Source: Pedobacter sp. MC2016-15
GTDB taxonomy: Bacteria; Bacteroidota; Bacteroidia; Sphingobacteriales; Sphingobacteriaceae
Assembly (NCBI RefSeq): GCF_026239695.1
Contig: NZ_JAPIVS010000001.1
Location: 744,001-808,000, forward strand
Reading direction: 5' to 3'
DNA: 64,000 bases
Under the pieces are notes generated by a model. That model was not told the origin of the DNA. It did no database searches and saw only the letters and a program-made list of their open reading frames with translations. Below are positions 54,701 through 62,395 of this stretch, one piece after another (the stretch's first letter is position 1; the number at the start of each line of letters is the position of its first letter). The position numbers were made by a program, and so were the translations under genes.

Positions 54701-54897
54701 ACAATTCCCTGTGCAGCAGTATCAGCCTGACTGGCAGTGGTTGGAGGTACAGAATCTTTCGGGGCCACTGGTTTTTTCAGTGAATCGGTTTGTACTTGCC
54801 GGCGCTTTAGCGTATCGGGTATTTCCTGTGCCTGCGCGGTAAAAACGAGTAAGGGCATGGCCAGGAAAATGTACTTCTTTGGTAGCAATAGCTTCAT
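51715..54897 (-). CDS. SusC/RagA-family TonB-linked outer-membrane transporter
   Basis: The 1060-residue protein has a signal peptide (about 1-23), a Pro/Thr/Lys-rich extension (25-62), a CarboxypepD-like domain (about 66-145, GIVKDEKGLPVPGAVVQIRG), the SusC signature DEVVVTGYSSQQKKDLTGAV, plug motifs (VLQGKAAGVSVTQGTGAPGE, NPLYVIDGVPT) and a 22-strand barrel ending in LGLNVNF. It imports ligands captured by SusD using TonB energy. It is the first gene of the SusC-SusD-LamG-NhaA unit. No glycoside hydrolase is beside it, so the ligand is open. Confidence 0.96.
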   Translation of the reverse strand: MKLLLPKKYIFLAMPLLVFTAQAQEIPDTLKRRQVQTDSLKKPVAPKDSVPPTTASQADTAAQGIVKGIVKDEKGLPVPGAVVQIRGQTSKVLTDAKGQFSIRLPSVTSAIQVLFVGYTTKIIRPGEQKNITITLVPSSKVLDEVVVTGYSSQQKKDLTGAVSIIKPSDIDNMPVGGVDQVLQGKAAGVSVTQGTGAPGEGIAVRIRGIGTINNNNPLYVIDGVPTPSGINQISPSDIESINVLKDASSASIYGARASNGVVVVTTKKGQSGKAKFNISQYTGVQVHGDLIKMANTQQYVTAFNTAAAADGREQIPASLAAGLPDVNWQKEVLKPAVVNNTNFSVNGGNETGNYMVSANYFKQDGLIKNSSYDRLNLRTAINSTLSKVFSTGVNLNLSYAKTKQVGASGDGFGDGNQGASVMRYALFRTPATPVFKDNGDYVDLPENPAFFGDGLNPVGYADNFDRGYNAYSVLGSIFAEANIAKGLKLRTTFGGNLVITDFKQFFAIWGSDRSLNSPGSLARSNSNQFDYNWTNTLTYNIKLDKNQTLNLLAGTEAIKSRTNGLSASRSIFPNQSPNFQYLDNGIGVQQNGENESRWALFSLFGRADYQYADKYLASFTVRRDGSSRLSPDNRYGNFYAGSIGWRLDQEEFLKSFEQLSLLKLRASIGQTGNQEISNYAYTTLNSFVGFYPFGGSPQIGNSLTSRGNSNITWETSTQTNFGLDVGFFDNNLQLSADYFIRDNKDILFANPLAPSAGGGTSPFINAGKVRNQGFELQLSYRRTLSDDWSFDVSGNLATLQNKVLSLAGLPIFGGRIGNEYNATLTTVGQPIGAFYLIPMEGIFQNELDIFTHAYQGVGIRPGDVKYKDTNGDGVINENDREIAGSPIPKLTYGFTGNVKFKSFDLSFFFQGAYGNKLYNQVATDSEGFYRAFNITERVATGSWTGEGSTNEFPRLTWNSASSTNNTRPSTRFLESGSYLRLKNAQIGYSFTPNMLSKLKIASMRVYVSGQNLLTFTKYTGLDPEIYTSSNAQGEGVRAVGIDWGTYPSARIYTLGLNVNF

Positions 54898-55063
54898 ATA
54901 TCTGATTAGAAGGAGTATTGGTTCCGCAAGTGCGGAGTAATTAATACAACATTACTGCTAAAATGTTTGGGCATTTTGCGTTATTTTTCACATTTTTTCG
55001 GGATAACGGAATTTATTACATAGTTTACAGGACGTAATCACAAGAAAACACATCACCATCAGC

Positions 55064-55645
55064 ATGTTAGACGACGAACAGATTATTGTCCCAAAATACT
55101 ACGCTCAGCTACTGGAGGCTAGTGCGAAATTACAATTCAGTATGCCATCCGATCTGAAAACAGGATCGCTGCTCCGGACCTTAGTAGCTTCAAAACCATC
55201 AGGGCATTTCCTGGATATCGGCACTGGCACAGGGCTATCTCTCGCCTGGATCGCTGAAGGCGCAGATGAAAGTTCGAGGATCATATCAATTGATATTAAT
55301 GCGGATTTTCAGCAGGTAGCCATTGATACTTTTAGTGATGACCTGAGAATATCAATTGATACTGCGGATGGCAATGAATGGCTGACATTTTACGATGGCG
55401 AACAGTTTGATCTGATCTTTGCAGATGCCATGCCGGGGAAATTTGAAGTACTGGATCAGACTCTTGAGCTGATCAAAGTGGGAGGATTTTACCTGATCGA
55501 TGACCTGTTGCCACAGCCGAACTGGCCTGAAGGGCATTCGTCAAGAGTGGATGCATTGGTAGAAACGCTCAAACAGAGAAGCGACTTTGTGCAGACGACC
55601 TTCAACTGGTCTACGGGACTGATGCTGTTTACGAAAATAAAATAA
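55064..55645 (+). CDS. O-methyltransferase-like SAM-dependent methyltransferase
   Basis: The 193-residue protein shows AdoMet motif I as GHFLDIGTGTGLSLAWIAEG, motif II in IISIDINADFQQVAIDT, and the acidic FDLIFADAMPGKFEVLDQTL and GGFYLIDDLLPQPNWP segments of the O-methyltransferase family 3 type. Soluble. It is a single gene closed by a terminator that begins at its stop codon. Confidence 0.85.
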   Translation: MLDDEQIIVPKYYAQLLEASAKLQFSMPSDLKTGSLLRTLVASKPSGHFLDIGTGTGLSLAWIAEGADESSRIISIDINADFQQVAIDTFSDDLRISIDTADGNEWLTFYDGEQFDLIFADAMPGKFEVLDQTLELIKVGGFYLIDDLLPQPNWPEGHSSRVDALVETLKQRSDFVQTTFNWSTGLMLFTKIK

Positions 55646-55671
55646 GCTTACCAGCTTTTGTCTGGTAAGCT
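55645..55671. terminator. Terminator between methyltransferase and SDR
   Basis: AGCTTACCAG and CTGGTAAGCT pair perfectly over 10 bases around a 7-base loop, starting at the last base of the methyltransferase stop. It sits between two convergent genes and may serve both. Confidence 0.8.
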
Positions 55672-55680
55672 CTGCAAGTA

Positions 55681-56472
55681 TTAAACGTTTCCGTAAGAAT
55701 TGGATTGTCCGCCGTCAATGGCGATGATCTGCCCGTTTACATAACTGCAGTCTTCACTCAGCAGGAACACGACGAGTTTTCCCACCTCTTCCGGTAAACC
55801 TAATCTCTTGGTTGGATTGGCCTGTGCATACACGGTTTCGGCAGCTTTAGGATCTTCAGGATTTACCTGTCTGAAGGCTTCGGCAACCATCGGCGTCAGT
55901 ATTGCTCCCGGAGCGATAGCATTGGTGGAAATACCGAACTTTCCGTATTCCAGGGCAGCAGTCTTGGTGATACCTGAGACAGCGTGTTTAGTCGCCACAT
56001 ACGGGGTCTGGTTCATCACACCCCTGATTCCTCCTACTGAAGCTACATTGACGATACGGCCATACTCCTGCTTTTGCATCACCGGGATAATGTATTTCAT
56101 ACCATAGTATACCCCCATCAGGTTGATATCAACTACTTTTTTGAAGACATCCAGATCGTAATCGACCATCGGTGCCTGACGGCCTTCTATTCCTGCATTG
56201 TTGTAAAATCCATCGATACGGCCAAACTCAGCGATCGTATCATCAACATATTGTTTTACCACTGCTTCTTCAGACACATCAGTTACTGAAATGCGGATAC
56301 GGGTTTGAGGATATTGGGCAAGGATATCGGCTTTAGACTTCTCCAGTGATTCTCCGTTATAGTCGACCAGCGACAGCAAAGCGCCATTTTTAGCGGCTTC
56401 CAGAGCTGCAGCATAACCCAGGCCCATAGCGGCGCCTGTAATCACGATTACTTTATCTTTTAATCTTTCCAT
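55681..56472 (-). CDS. Short-chain dehydrogenase/reductase (glucose 1-dehydrogenase-like)
   Basis: The 263-residue SDR has the cofactor loop TGAAMGLGYAAALEA, Asp after strand 2 (LSLVDYNGESLEK, pointing to NAD), NNAG in DGFYNNAGIEGRQAP, and catalytic VNVASVGGIRG...YVATKHAVSGITK. The C-terminal NPTKRLGLPEEVGKLVVFLL and YVNGQIIAIDGGQS are classical. Cytoplasmic oxidoreductase for a sugar, alcohol or similar. Single gene; the next gene upstream is an AraC regulator on the same strand, 119 bases away. Confidence 0.92.
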   Translation of the reverse strand: MERLKDKVIVITGAAMGLGYAAALEAAKNGALLSLVDYNGESLEKSKADILAQYPQTRIRISVTDVSEEAVVKQYVDDTIAEFGRIDGFYNNAGIEGRQAPMVDYDLDVFKKVVDINLMGVYYGMKYIIPVMQKQEYGRIVNVASVGGIRGVMNQTPYVATKHAVSGITKTAALEYGKFGISTNAIAPGAILTPMVAEAFRQVNPEDPKAAETVYAQANPTKRLGLPEEVGKLVVFLLSEDCSYVNGQIIAIDGGQSNSYGNV

Positions 56473-56591
56473 TTGCGTTGTTTAAATATTCTGAATATAT
56501 AACAAACAAAGGTTGGGGACAGTGAAGACAAAGTACCGCACAATACGAACCTTAATCAGCACAATCTGAACTTTAACAGTTTCTCGCTGCT

Positions 56592-57449
56592 CTAGGGGAT
56601 TCTGGATGAAGCTTCTTTCGCTTTAAACTGCTCGGGTGTCATGCCTGTATGTTTCCTGAAAAACCTGGCAAAGTACGACTGATCAGAAAAGCCGAGTTTG
56701 TAGGCGATCTCCTTGACCGATAGCCGGCGATGGTACAGTTCACGTTTGGCTTCAACAAGCAGGAGCTGATTGATCAATCCGCTGATGGTGATACCTGATT
56801 TTTGTCGCAGGATCTCATTGATGCGCTTGGGGGTCAGACCTATGATGCCGGAATAAAAGGCAGCCGTACGCTCCTCCCTGAAATGTGTTTCTATCAGCTG
56901 ACATACGCGGAACATCCTGAAGTCCTCATTTTCTGCCGTTACCTGCTGATGTTTACCAAAGCGGTATAAATGGGTGAGAAAAGCAGTGATGTATGTTTTA
57001 AGCAAGTCGCCGTCTGCCTCCTGCTGATGCTCCAGTAAGATCAGGCTGAATAACTGTGACATCGGTTCGATCATGTTTTCCGGAATCGGTAGCCCCGCAT
57101 TCTGAAAGGGAGAAAATAACTGCCGCAAAAAAGGTTCCCGAATCTGATCAAAGAAGGCTGCAGAAAAGGCAATTACTTTGGCCCCTGGCAATGAGGCCAC
57201 AGGGATAGAGTGTACCTGGTTTTTACCGATCAGGTAGATGACGTGCTTTTGCACCGGCTGAGGTTCGAAATCAATATAATGAGTGCCGCCGTCTTCCAAA
57301 AACCATACGATTGCATAGAAATCTATGCGGTGACTGGGCATATGCTCTCCGAATGCTGTACTTTGATCTGTTGCCAGAAAATGAGTTGCAGGGAGGTGAT
57401 GGAGCGGGAAATCTTTATTTGGTTTCACGCTGTAAATATAGAAAAACAC
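56592..57449 (-). CDS. AraC-family transcriptional regulator
   Basis: The 285-residue protein has an N-terminal AraC-binding cupin-like part (about 25-150: HRIDFYAIVWFLEDGGTHYI, QKHVIYLIGKNQVHSIPVAS) and a C-terminal double HTH (about 185-280), with FYSGIIGLTPKRINEILRQK and VKEIAYKLGFSDQSYFARFF, then RKHTGMTPEQF. The start at 57449 is a GTG; another GTG at 57428 is possible. It lies between the SDR and the sulfatase, both on the same strand, and could control either. Confidence 0.9.
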   Translation of the reverse strand: MFFYIYSVKPNKDFPLHHLPATHFLATDQSTAFGEHMPSHRIDFYAIVWFLEDGGTHYIDFEPQPVQKHVIYLIGKNQVHSIPVASLPGAKVIAFSAAFFDQIREPFLRQLFSPFQNAGLPIPENMIEPMSQLFSLILLEHQQEADGDLLKTYITAFLTHLYRFGKHQQVTAENEDFRMFRVCQLIETHFREERTAAFYSGIIGLTPKRINEILRQKSGITISGLINQLLLVEAKRELYHRRLSVKEIAYKLGFSDQSYFARFFRKHTGMTPEQFKAKEASSRIP

Positions 57450-57517
57450 TGCACAAACCTTTTACTGTCATGCGCAGTATTCTTCCTGTAGATGCCCTCA
57501 GCTATATCAGCATACGC

Positions 57518-59170
57518 TCAGATCTTTTCGCCGAATATTTTCAGTGCTTCAGTATCCTCATACTGCCCGATCAGTTTCTTCAGCCTCAGCTTCAGGTCGG
57601 CCGTTATAGCTTCAGCAGCTTTGGTTCCGTAGATATTGTGCAGCTGTTGCGGATCCTTCTGGAGGTCGAACAGTTCCCAGCTATTGATTTCACCATAAAA
57701 TCTGGCCAGAGTATACCTGTCGGAGCGGATACCAAAATGCGGATGTACATGGTGTGGACGCGGGAATTCATAATAGTGATAATAGGCATCCTTTCTCCAG
57801 TCTTTTGCTGTAGCTTCATCTTTCAGGAGCGGGAGAAAAGATCTCCCCTGCATGGCTGCCGGTGTTTGAAGTCCTGCGATGTCAAGTACCGTAGGACCCC
57901 AGTCGTTGTTCAGTACAATGCCGTTGACAACAGAACCCGCTTTCACGACTTTCGGATAACGCACAACAAGCGGTACATGCAGCGACTCTTCATATATGAA
58001 ACGTTTATCGAACCAACCGTGTTCTCCCAGGTAGAAACCATTATCTGAGGCATAAATCACCACCGTATTTTCTGCAAGGCCAGTCTGATCCAGATAGTCC
58101 AGCAGCTTACCGATGTTTCTGTCGAGTGAATTCGCTGTAGCCAGGTAATCCTTCATGTATCGCTGGAATTTCCATTCCACCAGGGCTTTTCCTTTGAGTT
58201 TCTTCTCATCAAAGTCCGCTGTGATCTTGTTGTAATAGGCAGAGAAAACACGTTTCTGTTCAGGGTTAAACCTGCGGTACATACCTCCCTTAAGTATTTT
58301 ATCGATCGCTTTTTCCTGAGCGGCAGTGGGCCTCGAATTTCCAAAAAGCTTTTTAATCAAAGCCTCCCGCTCCTGTTTCAGCTCTTCGGCGCTGAGGTCA
58401 TAATCTGCATGCACCTTCAGGTCGTCTGTCAGCACCATCGTTTTGTCGATCGTCATGTCCTGATCCTTCGCAGCGAGCCTTGTTTCATAAGAATCGTAAA
58501 ACGTGGAGGGCAGTGGGAAAGTAATATCATCATATGCACCTAAATCCGGCAGATCCGGAAACCACTCCCTGTGTGTAGCCTTCTCTCCCACTACCAGGAA
58601 AAAGGGTTTCGAATTATCGCGTTTATCGATCCACTGTGTGGCGAGCTGGGTAATGATATTGGTTACGTACCCTTCAATCCTTGTGGTATCTCTTGCGGAA
58701 CTGATAAAATCAGGATTATAATACTGGCCCTGGGCATTGAGAATGTTGTAGTAATCAAATCCTTTCGGCAGGTTACCAAGATGCCATTTCCCAAGCCATG
58801 CGGTCTGGTATCCGGCTTCCTGTAAGAGGCTGGGAAACAATTGCTGATCCGTATCAAACTTCTGCTCATTCAGGGGATAGCCATTTTTATGGCTATACTT
58901 CCCCGTGAGGAAAGTTGCCCTGCTGGGACCACAGATGGCATTGGTTACGATCGCATTTTTGAACAGTGCACCCTCGTTTGCCAGGCGGTCGATGTTTGGT
59001 GTTTTCGCTATTTTATTGCCATAAGCACCAATTGCCTGGTAGGCATGGTCATCCGAGAGGATAAAGATAATATTGGGACGTTTGGATTTAGCTGGAGCTG
59101 TCTGCGCAGAGGCTATATTACTTAGGGCGGAGCCAGCGAGCAATAACACAAGTAAATATCTGATATTCAT
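57518..59170 (-). CDS. Exported type I (S1) sulfatase
   Basis: The 550-residue protein has a signal peptide (1-22, IASAQ) and the sulfatase core: metal ligands in PNIIFILSDDHAYQAIGAYG, the maturation site NAICGPSRATFLTGKYSHK with Cys 80 as C-x-P-S-R, WLGKWHLGNLP, and VVIYASDNGFYLGEHGWFDK. The Cys must become formylglycine to be active. Sequence style (EESLHVPLVVRYP, C-terminal ELFDLQKDPQQLHNIYG) is close to glucosamine-6-sulfatase-like S1 groups, but the substrate is unsure. A formylglycine-generating enzyme is encoded 186 bases upstream. Confidence 0.94.
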   Translation of the reverse strand: MNIRYLLVLLLAGSALSNIASAQTAPAKSKRPNIIFILSDDHAYQAIGAYGNKIAKTPNIDRLANEGALFKNAIVTNAICGPSRATFLTGKYSHKNGYPLNEQKFDTDQQLFPSLLQEAGYQTAWLGKWHLGNLPKGFDYYNILNAQGQYYNPDFISSARDTTRIEGYVTNIITQLATQWIDKRDNSKPFFLVVGEKATHREWFPDLPDLGAYDDITFPLPSTFYDSYETRLAAKDQDMTIDKTMVLTDDLKVHADYDLSAEELKQEREALIKKLFGNSRPTAAQEKAIDKILKGGMYRRFNPEQKRVFSAYYNKITADFDEKKLKGKALVEWKFQRYMKDYLATANSLDRNIGKLLDYLDQTGLAENTVVIYASDNGFYLGEHGWFDKRFIYEESLHVPLVVRYPKVVKAGSVVNGIVLNNDWGPTVLDIAGLQTPAAMQGRSFLPLLKDEATAKDWRKDAYYHYYEFPRPHHVHPHFGIRSDRYTLARFYGEINSWELFDLQKDPQQLHNIYGTKAAEAITADLKLRLKKLIGQYEDTEALKIFGEKI

Positions 59171-59257
59171 AGAATTATAATTAAATAGGTTCCATTCTTA
59201 TTCATGCCTTCCGGATAAGCGTCGGGCATTTTGAATATTTGTCATATCTTTACACCA

Positions 59258-59354
59258 ATTTTAATTCGTGATCTGAGACAGGCGCCAACGCCAATTGTGA
59301 CCTGTTTCATTGTAAATTGAAATTGGGGGGAATACTTTGTATTTCCCCTTTTTT
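59258..59354 (+). ncRNA. Candidate small RNA between sulfatase and maturase genes
   Basis: On the plus strand, opposite both neighbours, TATCTTTA (59245-59252) is one mismatch from the -7 consensus. It is followed by a stem GAGACAGG/CCTGTTTC (59275-59282, 59301-59308) enclosing GGCG-CCAA-CGCC, and then a terminator: GGGG-AATAC pairs with GTATTTCCCC (59327-59348) and TTTTTT follows. Such a transcript would be about 95 bases. No proper -33 TTTG is seen, so this is tentative. Confidence 0.35.
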
Positions 59355-59355
59355 A

Positions 59356-60513
59356 TTACTTATCCTGTACACATCTGAAGCCCAGATGTTCCATACCACT
59401 GTCCTCCGTACTCTTCATCCTTCGCGCCACGCGGAAACCAGAGCAGTAGCTGTCGTTACAAAGAAAGGATCCTCCACGGATGACACGTTTTTTTGCATAT
59501 GGTTCTTCGGGGTCATACGACGAGGCAGAGCCTGAAGGATCTTTCACCCCAGCCGGTTTATTTATCGTTTGATAGTATTTGTTATCATAATAATCCGAAC
59601 ACCATTCCCATACATTACCTGCCATATCATATAATCCATATCCGTTTGCCTGGAAAGACTTTACCGGCGCAGCATTATAAAAATGATCTTTTAGGGTGTT
59701 TTTGTAAGGAAAATTACCTTCCCAGGTATTGGCCTTTGACTTGCCGGTATTGATGGGTTCATTCCCCCATGGGTAGATATTGTTCTTTAATCCACCCCTG
59801 GCTGCCCATTCCCACTCCGCTTCTGTAGGTAACCTTTTCCCGGCCCATTTGCAATATGCTTTCGCATCAAACCAGGAGATGTGCACCACGGGATAATTGT
59901 CTTTGCCTTTGATATTACTTTTCGGCCCCTGCGGATGCTTCCAGTCGGCCCCTTTCTCCCAGGTCCACCACTGACTGTAATCGGTGAGTTCTACTGCTCC
60001 CGTCGTAGGTTTAAACACCAGCGAAGCCGGTACCAGCAGACTTGGATCTGGCTCAGGAGTTCCCGGGGGCACTTGTTTTTTAAGTTCATTCCAGTCTGGT
60101 TTTTGTTCAGCTGTAGTTTTGTAGCCTGTCGCTTTTACGAAGGCGGCAAATTGTGCATTGGTTACTTCTGTGACGTCAATCCAGAAGCCATCCAGGATTA
60201 CCTTGTGTTTTGGAAACTCATCAGGTCCGGCCTGTTTATTGTCGCCCCCCATCATGAAATCACCACCTTTCACCCAGACCATATTCTTGTGTGAACCAGC
60301 AGGTCCGGCTGTAGCAAGAGGGTCTGCATCCAGGTCTACACTTGCCAGTTTAAAGCGGCTTGGGATATTGGATTCGCAGCAAATTGCTGCTTTTTTATAA
60401 GTGGGAGTTTTTTTTTCTGTAGCTACTGTTGCTGGTGTAGTTTTTTGCCTGCAGGCAGTTAGGCTACATATCATCAGGGTTCCGAGCGCGACAAAAGTAT
60501 AAACGTGTTTCAT
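59356..60513 (-). CDS. Formylglycine-generating enzyme-type lipoprotein (sulfatase maturase)
   Basis: From the ATG at 60513 (MKHVYTFVALGTLMICSLTA, lipobox Cys next) the product has 385 residues; an ATG at 60534 would add seven. The FGE-sulfatase domain spans about 75-385: VKGGDFMMGGDNKQAGPDEF, DVTEVTNAQFAAFVKATGY, VHISWFDAKAYCKWAGKRLP, GNVWEWCSDYYD. The two catalytic cysteines of aerobic FGE are both present, C352 and C357, in GGSFLCNDSYCSGFR. Many Bacteroidota relatives lack them. With an export signal it would act in the periplasm on the sulfatase encoded downstream. Confidence 0.88.
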   Translation of the reverse strand: MKHVYTFVALGTLMICSLTACRQKTTPATVATEKKTPTYKKAAICCESNIPSRFKLASVDLDADPLATAGPAGSHKNMVWVKGGDFMMGGDNKQAGPDEFPKHKVILDGFWIDVTEVTNAQFAAFVKATGYKTTAEQKPDWNELKKQVPPGTPEPDPSLLVPASLVFKPTTGAVELTDYSQWWTWEKGADWKHPQGPKSNIKGKDNYPVVHISWFDAKAYCKWAGKRLPTEAEWEWAARGGLKNNIYPWGNEPINTGKSKANTWEGNFPYKNTLKDHFYNAAPVKSFQANGYGLYDMAGNVWEWCSDYYDNKYYQTINKPAGVKDPSGSASSYDPEEPYAKKRVIRGGSFLCNDSYCSGFRVARRMKSTEDSGMEHLGFRCVQDK

Positions 60514-60727
60514 TGATAACAGGTGAAATTCCAAATCGTAATATTATAAAATAAACTACAGTTTTACTAGGATTAATTCAGTTATCTCAACTTCTGAAAA
60601 ATCCATCACTGATTTTAGGGATTCCGGGGGAAGTCATACTATGATTCAATCTCGCATATATTCTGAAAATTATTTATTTTAAAATTTGACTTTGTGATTT
60701 AAAGTAAAGTACCATTGCTTCGTGTCA

Positions 60728-61549
60728 ATGCGAAGCGAAGCAACCCAGCAAGCCAGCCAATATGACAAGATCATAAAGGAGAATCTGGACGTCACCCTGC
60801 CGGTAATCATCAGGGACGTGCTTGCTTTGGACGTATGTGATAGTGAGGAGCTGCCTGATGATATTCAGCATACCAAGGAAAGAAAACCAGATGCGCTGAA
60901 GAAAATCACGGATTCTCAGGGGAAATCATATGTACTTCATCTGGAATTTCAACGCAGTGATGATAGCGAAATGGTTTATCGCATGGCAGATTATTATATC
61001 ATGCTATTGCGGAAATATAAACTTCCTGTGAAACAGTTCGTAATATTTCTATCCGAAAAGAATCCTAAAATGCCAACTAACATCGTAAATGAACACTTAA
61101 CATTCGATTTCGAACTAATCAGATTAAATGATATCGATTACAAACTGTTTCTCAGGTCAGAAAATCCAGAGATAAAGATGTTAGGAATACTCGCCAATTA
61201 TAGAAGTGATAGCCGATACAAAGTCGTTAAGACCATTGTAGATGGAATCGATAAATCATTAGCTCAAAATTTAAATAAAAGTAGATATTTTAAACAATTA
61301 CGTATATTTGCACGATTACGTACAGGTGTTGAACAAGAATTATTAAAGGTTATGGATTCATTAGGTTCATTTTTTAAGGTTGAGAATGATGTTTTTTACA
61401 AGTATGCAGAGAAAAAGAAAACAGACATTGTCGTAGCAAACCTCCTATCAGAGCTAAAAATCACTGATGAGCAAGCGGCTCGCATTGCTGATGTTCCGGT
61501 TTCGTATATCAGAAATATGCGCAGAGCGCTCAAAAAGAAACAAGCATAA
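60728..61549 (+). CDS. Rpn-family (PD-(D/E)XK) recombination-promoting nuclease-like protein
   Basis: The product has 273 residues from the ATG at 60728 (GTG at 60722 is possible). The N-terminal nuclease part has QYDKIIKENLDVTLPVIIRD and the active-site pattern ERKPDALKKITDSQGKSYVL, then HLEFQ: Asp 55, Glu 73 and Gln 75 in this numbering, the D-ExQ variant typical of Rpn/PDDEXK proteins. The C-terminal end (ITDEQAARIADVPVSYIRNM) looks like a small HTH. Rpn proteins cut DNA and some act in phage defence with a short C-terminal product as inhibitor. Here it stands alone with no transposase ends seen. Confidence 0.85.
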   Translation: MRSEATQQASQYDKIIKENLDVTLPVIIRDVLALDVCDSEELPDDIQHTKERKPDALKKITDSQGKSYVLHLEFQRSDDSEMVYRMADYYIMLLRKYKLPVKQFVIFLSEKNPKMPTNIVNEHLTFDFELIRLNDIDYKLFLRSENPEIKMLGILANYRSDSRYKVVKTIVDGIDKSLAQNLNKSRYFKQLRIFARLRTGVEQELLKVMDSLGSFFKVENDVFYKYAEKKKTDIVVANLLSELKITDEQAARIADVPVSYIRNMRRALKKKQA

Positions 61550-61638
61550 GCGAGGTTTATTGCTCCGGGAACGATTGCGCATTTTGATCAGTTCTTGTAT
61601 TCTCTTTTGGTTACATTTATTTTGATATCGGATCAATT

Positions 61639-62391
61639 ATGAAAACATCAAAATATGTAAGCTACATCCTGATAGCAGTCATGGCAATCGTAACGATGTC
61701 GTTTGTGCTGGCTCCAAGGCACATCACCGTCTATCTGGCAGGAGATTCAACTATGTCTGATAAAGCAGCCAAAGCCTTTCCGGAAACCGGATGGGGCATG
61801 CCCTTTCAGCATTTTTTTGACAGTAGTGTCACCGTAAAGAATATTGCAAAAAACGGCCGCAGCACCAAGACCTTCATTGATGAAGGACTCTGGAAATCTA
61901 TTACCGACAGTCTGAAAAAAGGAGATTATGTCCTGATACAGTTTGGGCACAATGATGAAGTACCTACCAAGAAAAGTTATACTACTGAGGATGAGTTCAC
62001 AGAAAATCTCAGCCGTTTTATCAAAGACGTAAAGTTTAAGAATGCATATCCAGTATTGATTACCCCTGCAGCCCGCCGCAAGTTTAATGCTGAAGGAAAA
62101 TTAGAAGGTACCCATGAAGTGTATGCTGCACTTGTGCGTAAAGTTGCCGCAGCACAGCGTGTCCCCCTGATCGATCTCGACAGAGAAAGCCAGGCACTCC
62201 TGCAGCAAGCCGGAGCAGAAGGATCGAAAAAGTTCTTCAACCATTTACGACCAGGGGAAAGCCCGAATTATCCTGAAGGGAAGATTGACGATACCCATTT
62301 CAGCGAGCTCGGGGCAAAAAAGATGGCCGAGATTGTGTTATCAGATATCCGCGCGCTTGAGCTCGATCTGGCAAAAAGAATAAAGCCCTAG
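61639..62391 (+). CDS. Rhamnogalacturonan acetylesterase-like SGNH hydrolase (CE12 type)
   Basis: The 250-residue exported protein (signal about 1-26) has the SGNH/CE12 set: VYLAGDSTMSDK with Ser 37, Gly in NIAKNGRSTKTF, Asn 105 in LIQFGHNDEVPTK, and the Asp-x-His pair D218/H220 in IDDTHFSELGAKKMA. CE12 enzymes remove acetyl groups from pectin rhamnogalacturonan. The AARRKFNAEGKL stretch is typical. It stands alone, with no pectin lyase nearby in the window. It ends four bases before the convergent anti-sigma gene. Confidence 0.92.
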   Translation: MKTSKYVSYILIAVMAIVTMSFVLAPRHITVYLAGDSTMSDKAAKAFPETGWGMPFQHFFDSSVTVKNIAKNGRSTKTFIDEGLWKSITDSLKKGDYVLIQFGHNDEVPTKKSYTTEDEFTENLSRFIKDVKFKNAYPVLITPAARRKFNAEGKLEGTHEVYAALVRKVAAAQRVPLIDLDRESQALLQQAGAEGSKKFFNHLRPGESPNYPEGKIDDTHFSELGAKKMAEIVLSDIRALELDLAKRIKP

Positions 62392-62395
62392 ACCA

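Noticed and set aside
57311..58048. Plus-strand frame of 245 codons over the AraC and sulfatase genes
   Set aside because: It runs antisense across the 5' part of one recognised gene and the 3' end of another, with no domain and a Cys/Phe-rich, coding-unlike composition.
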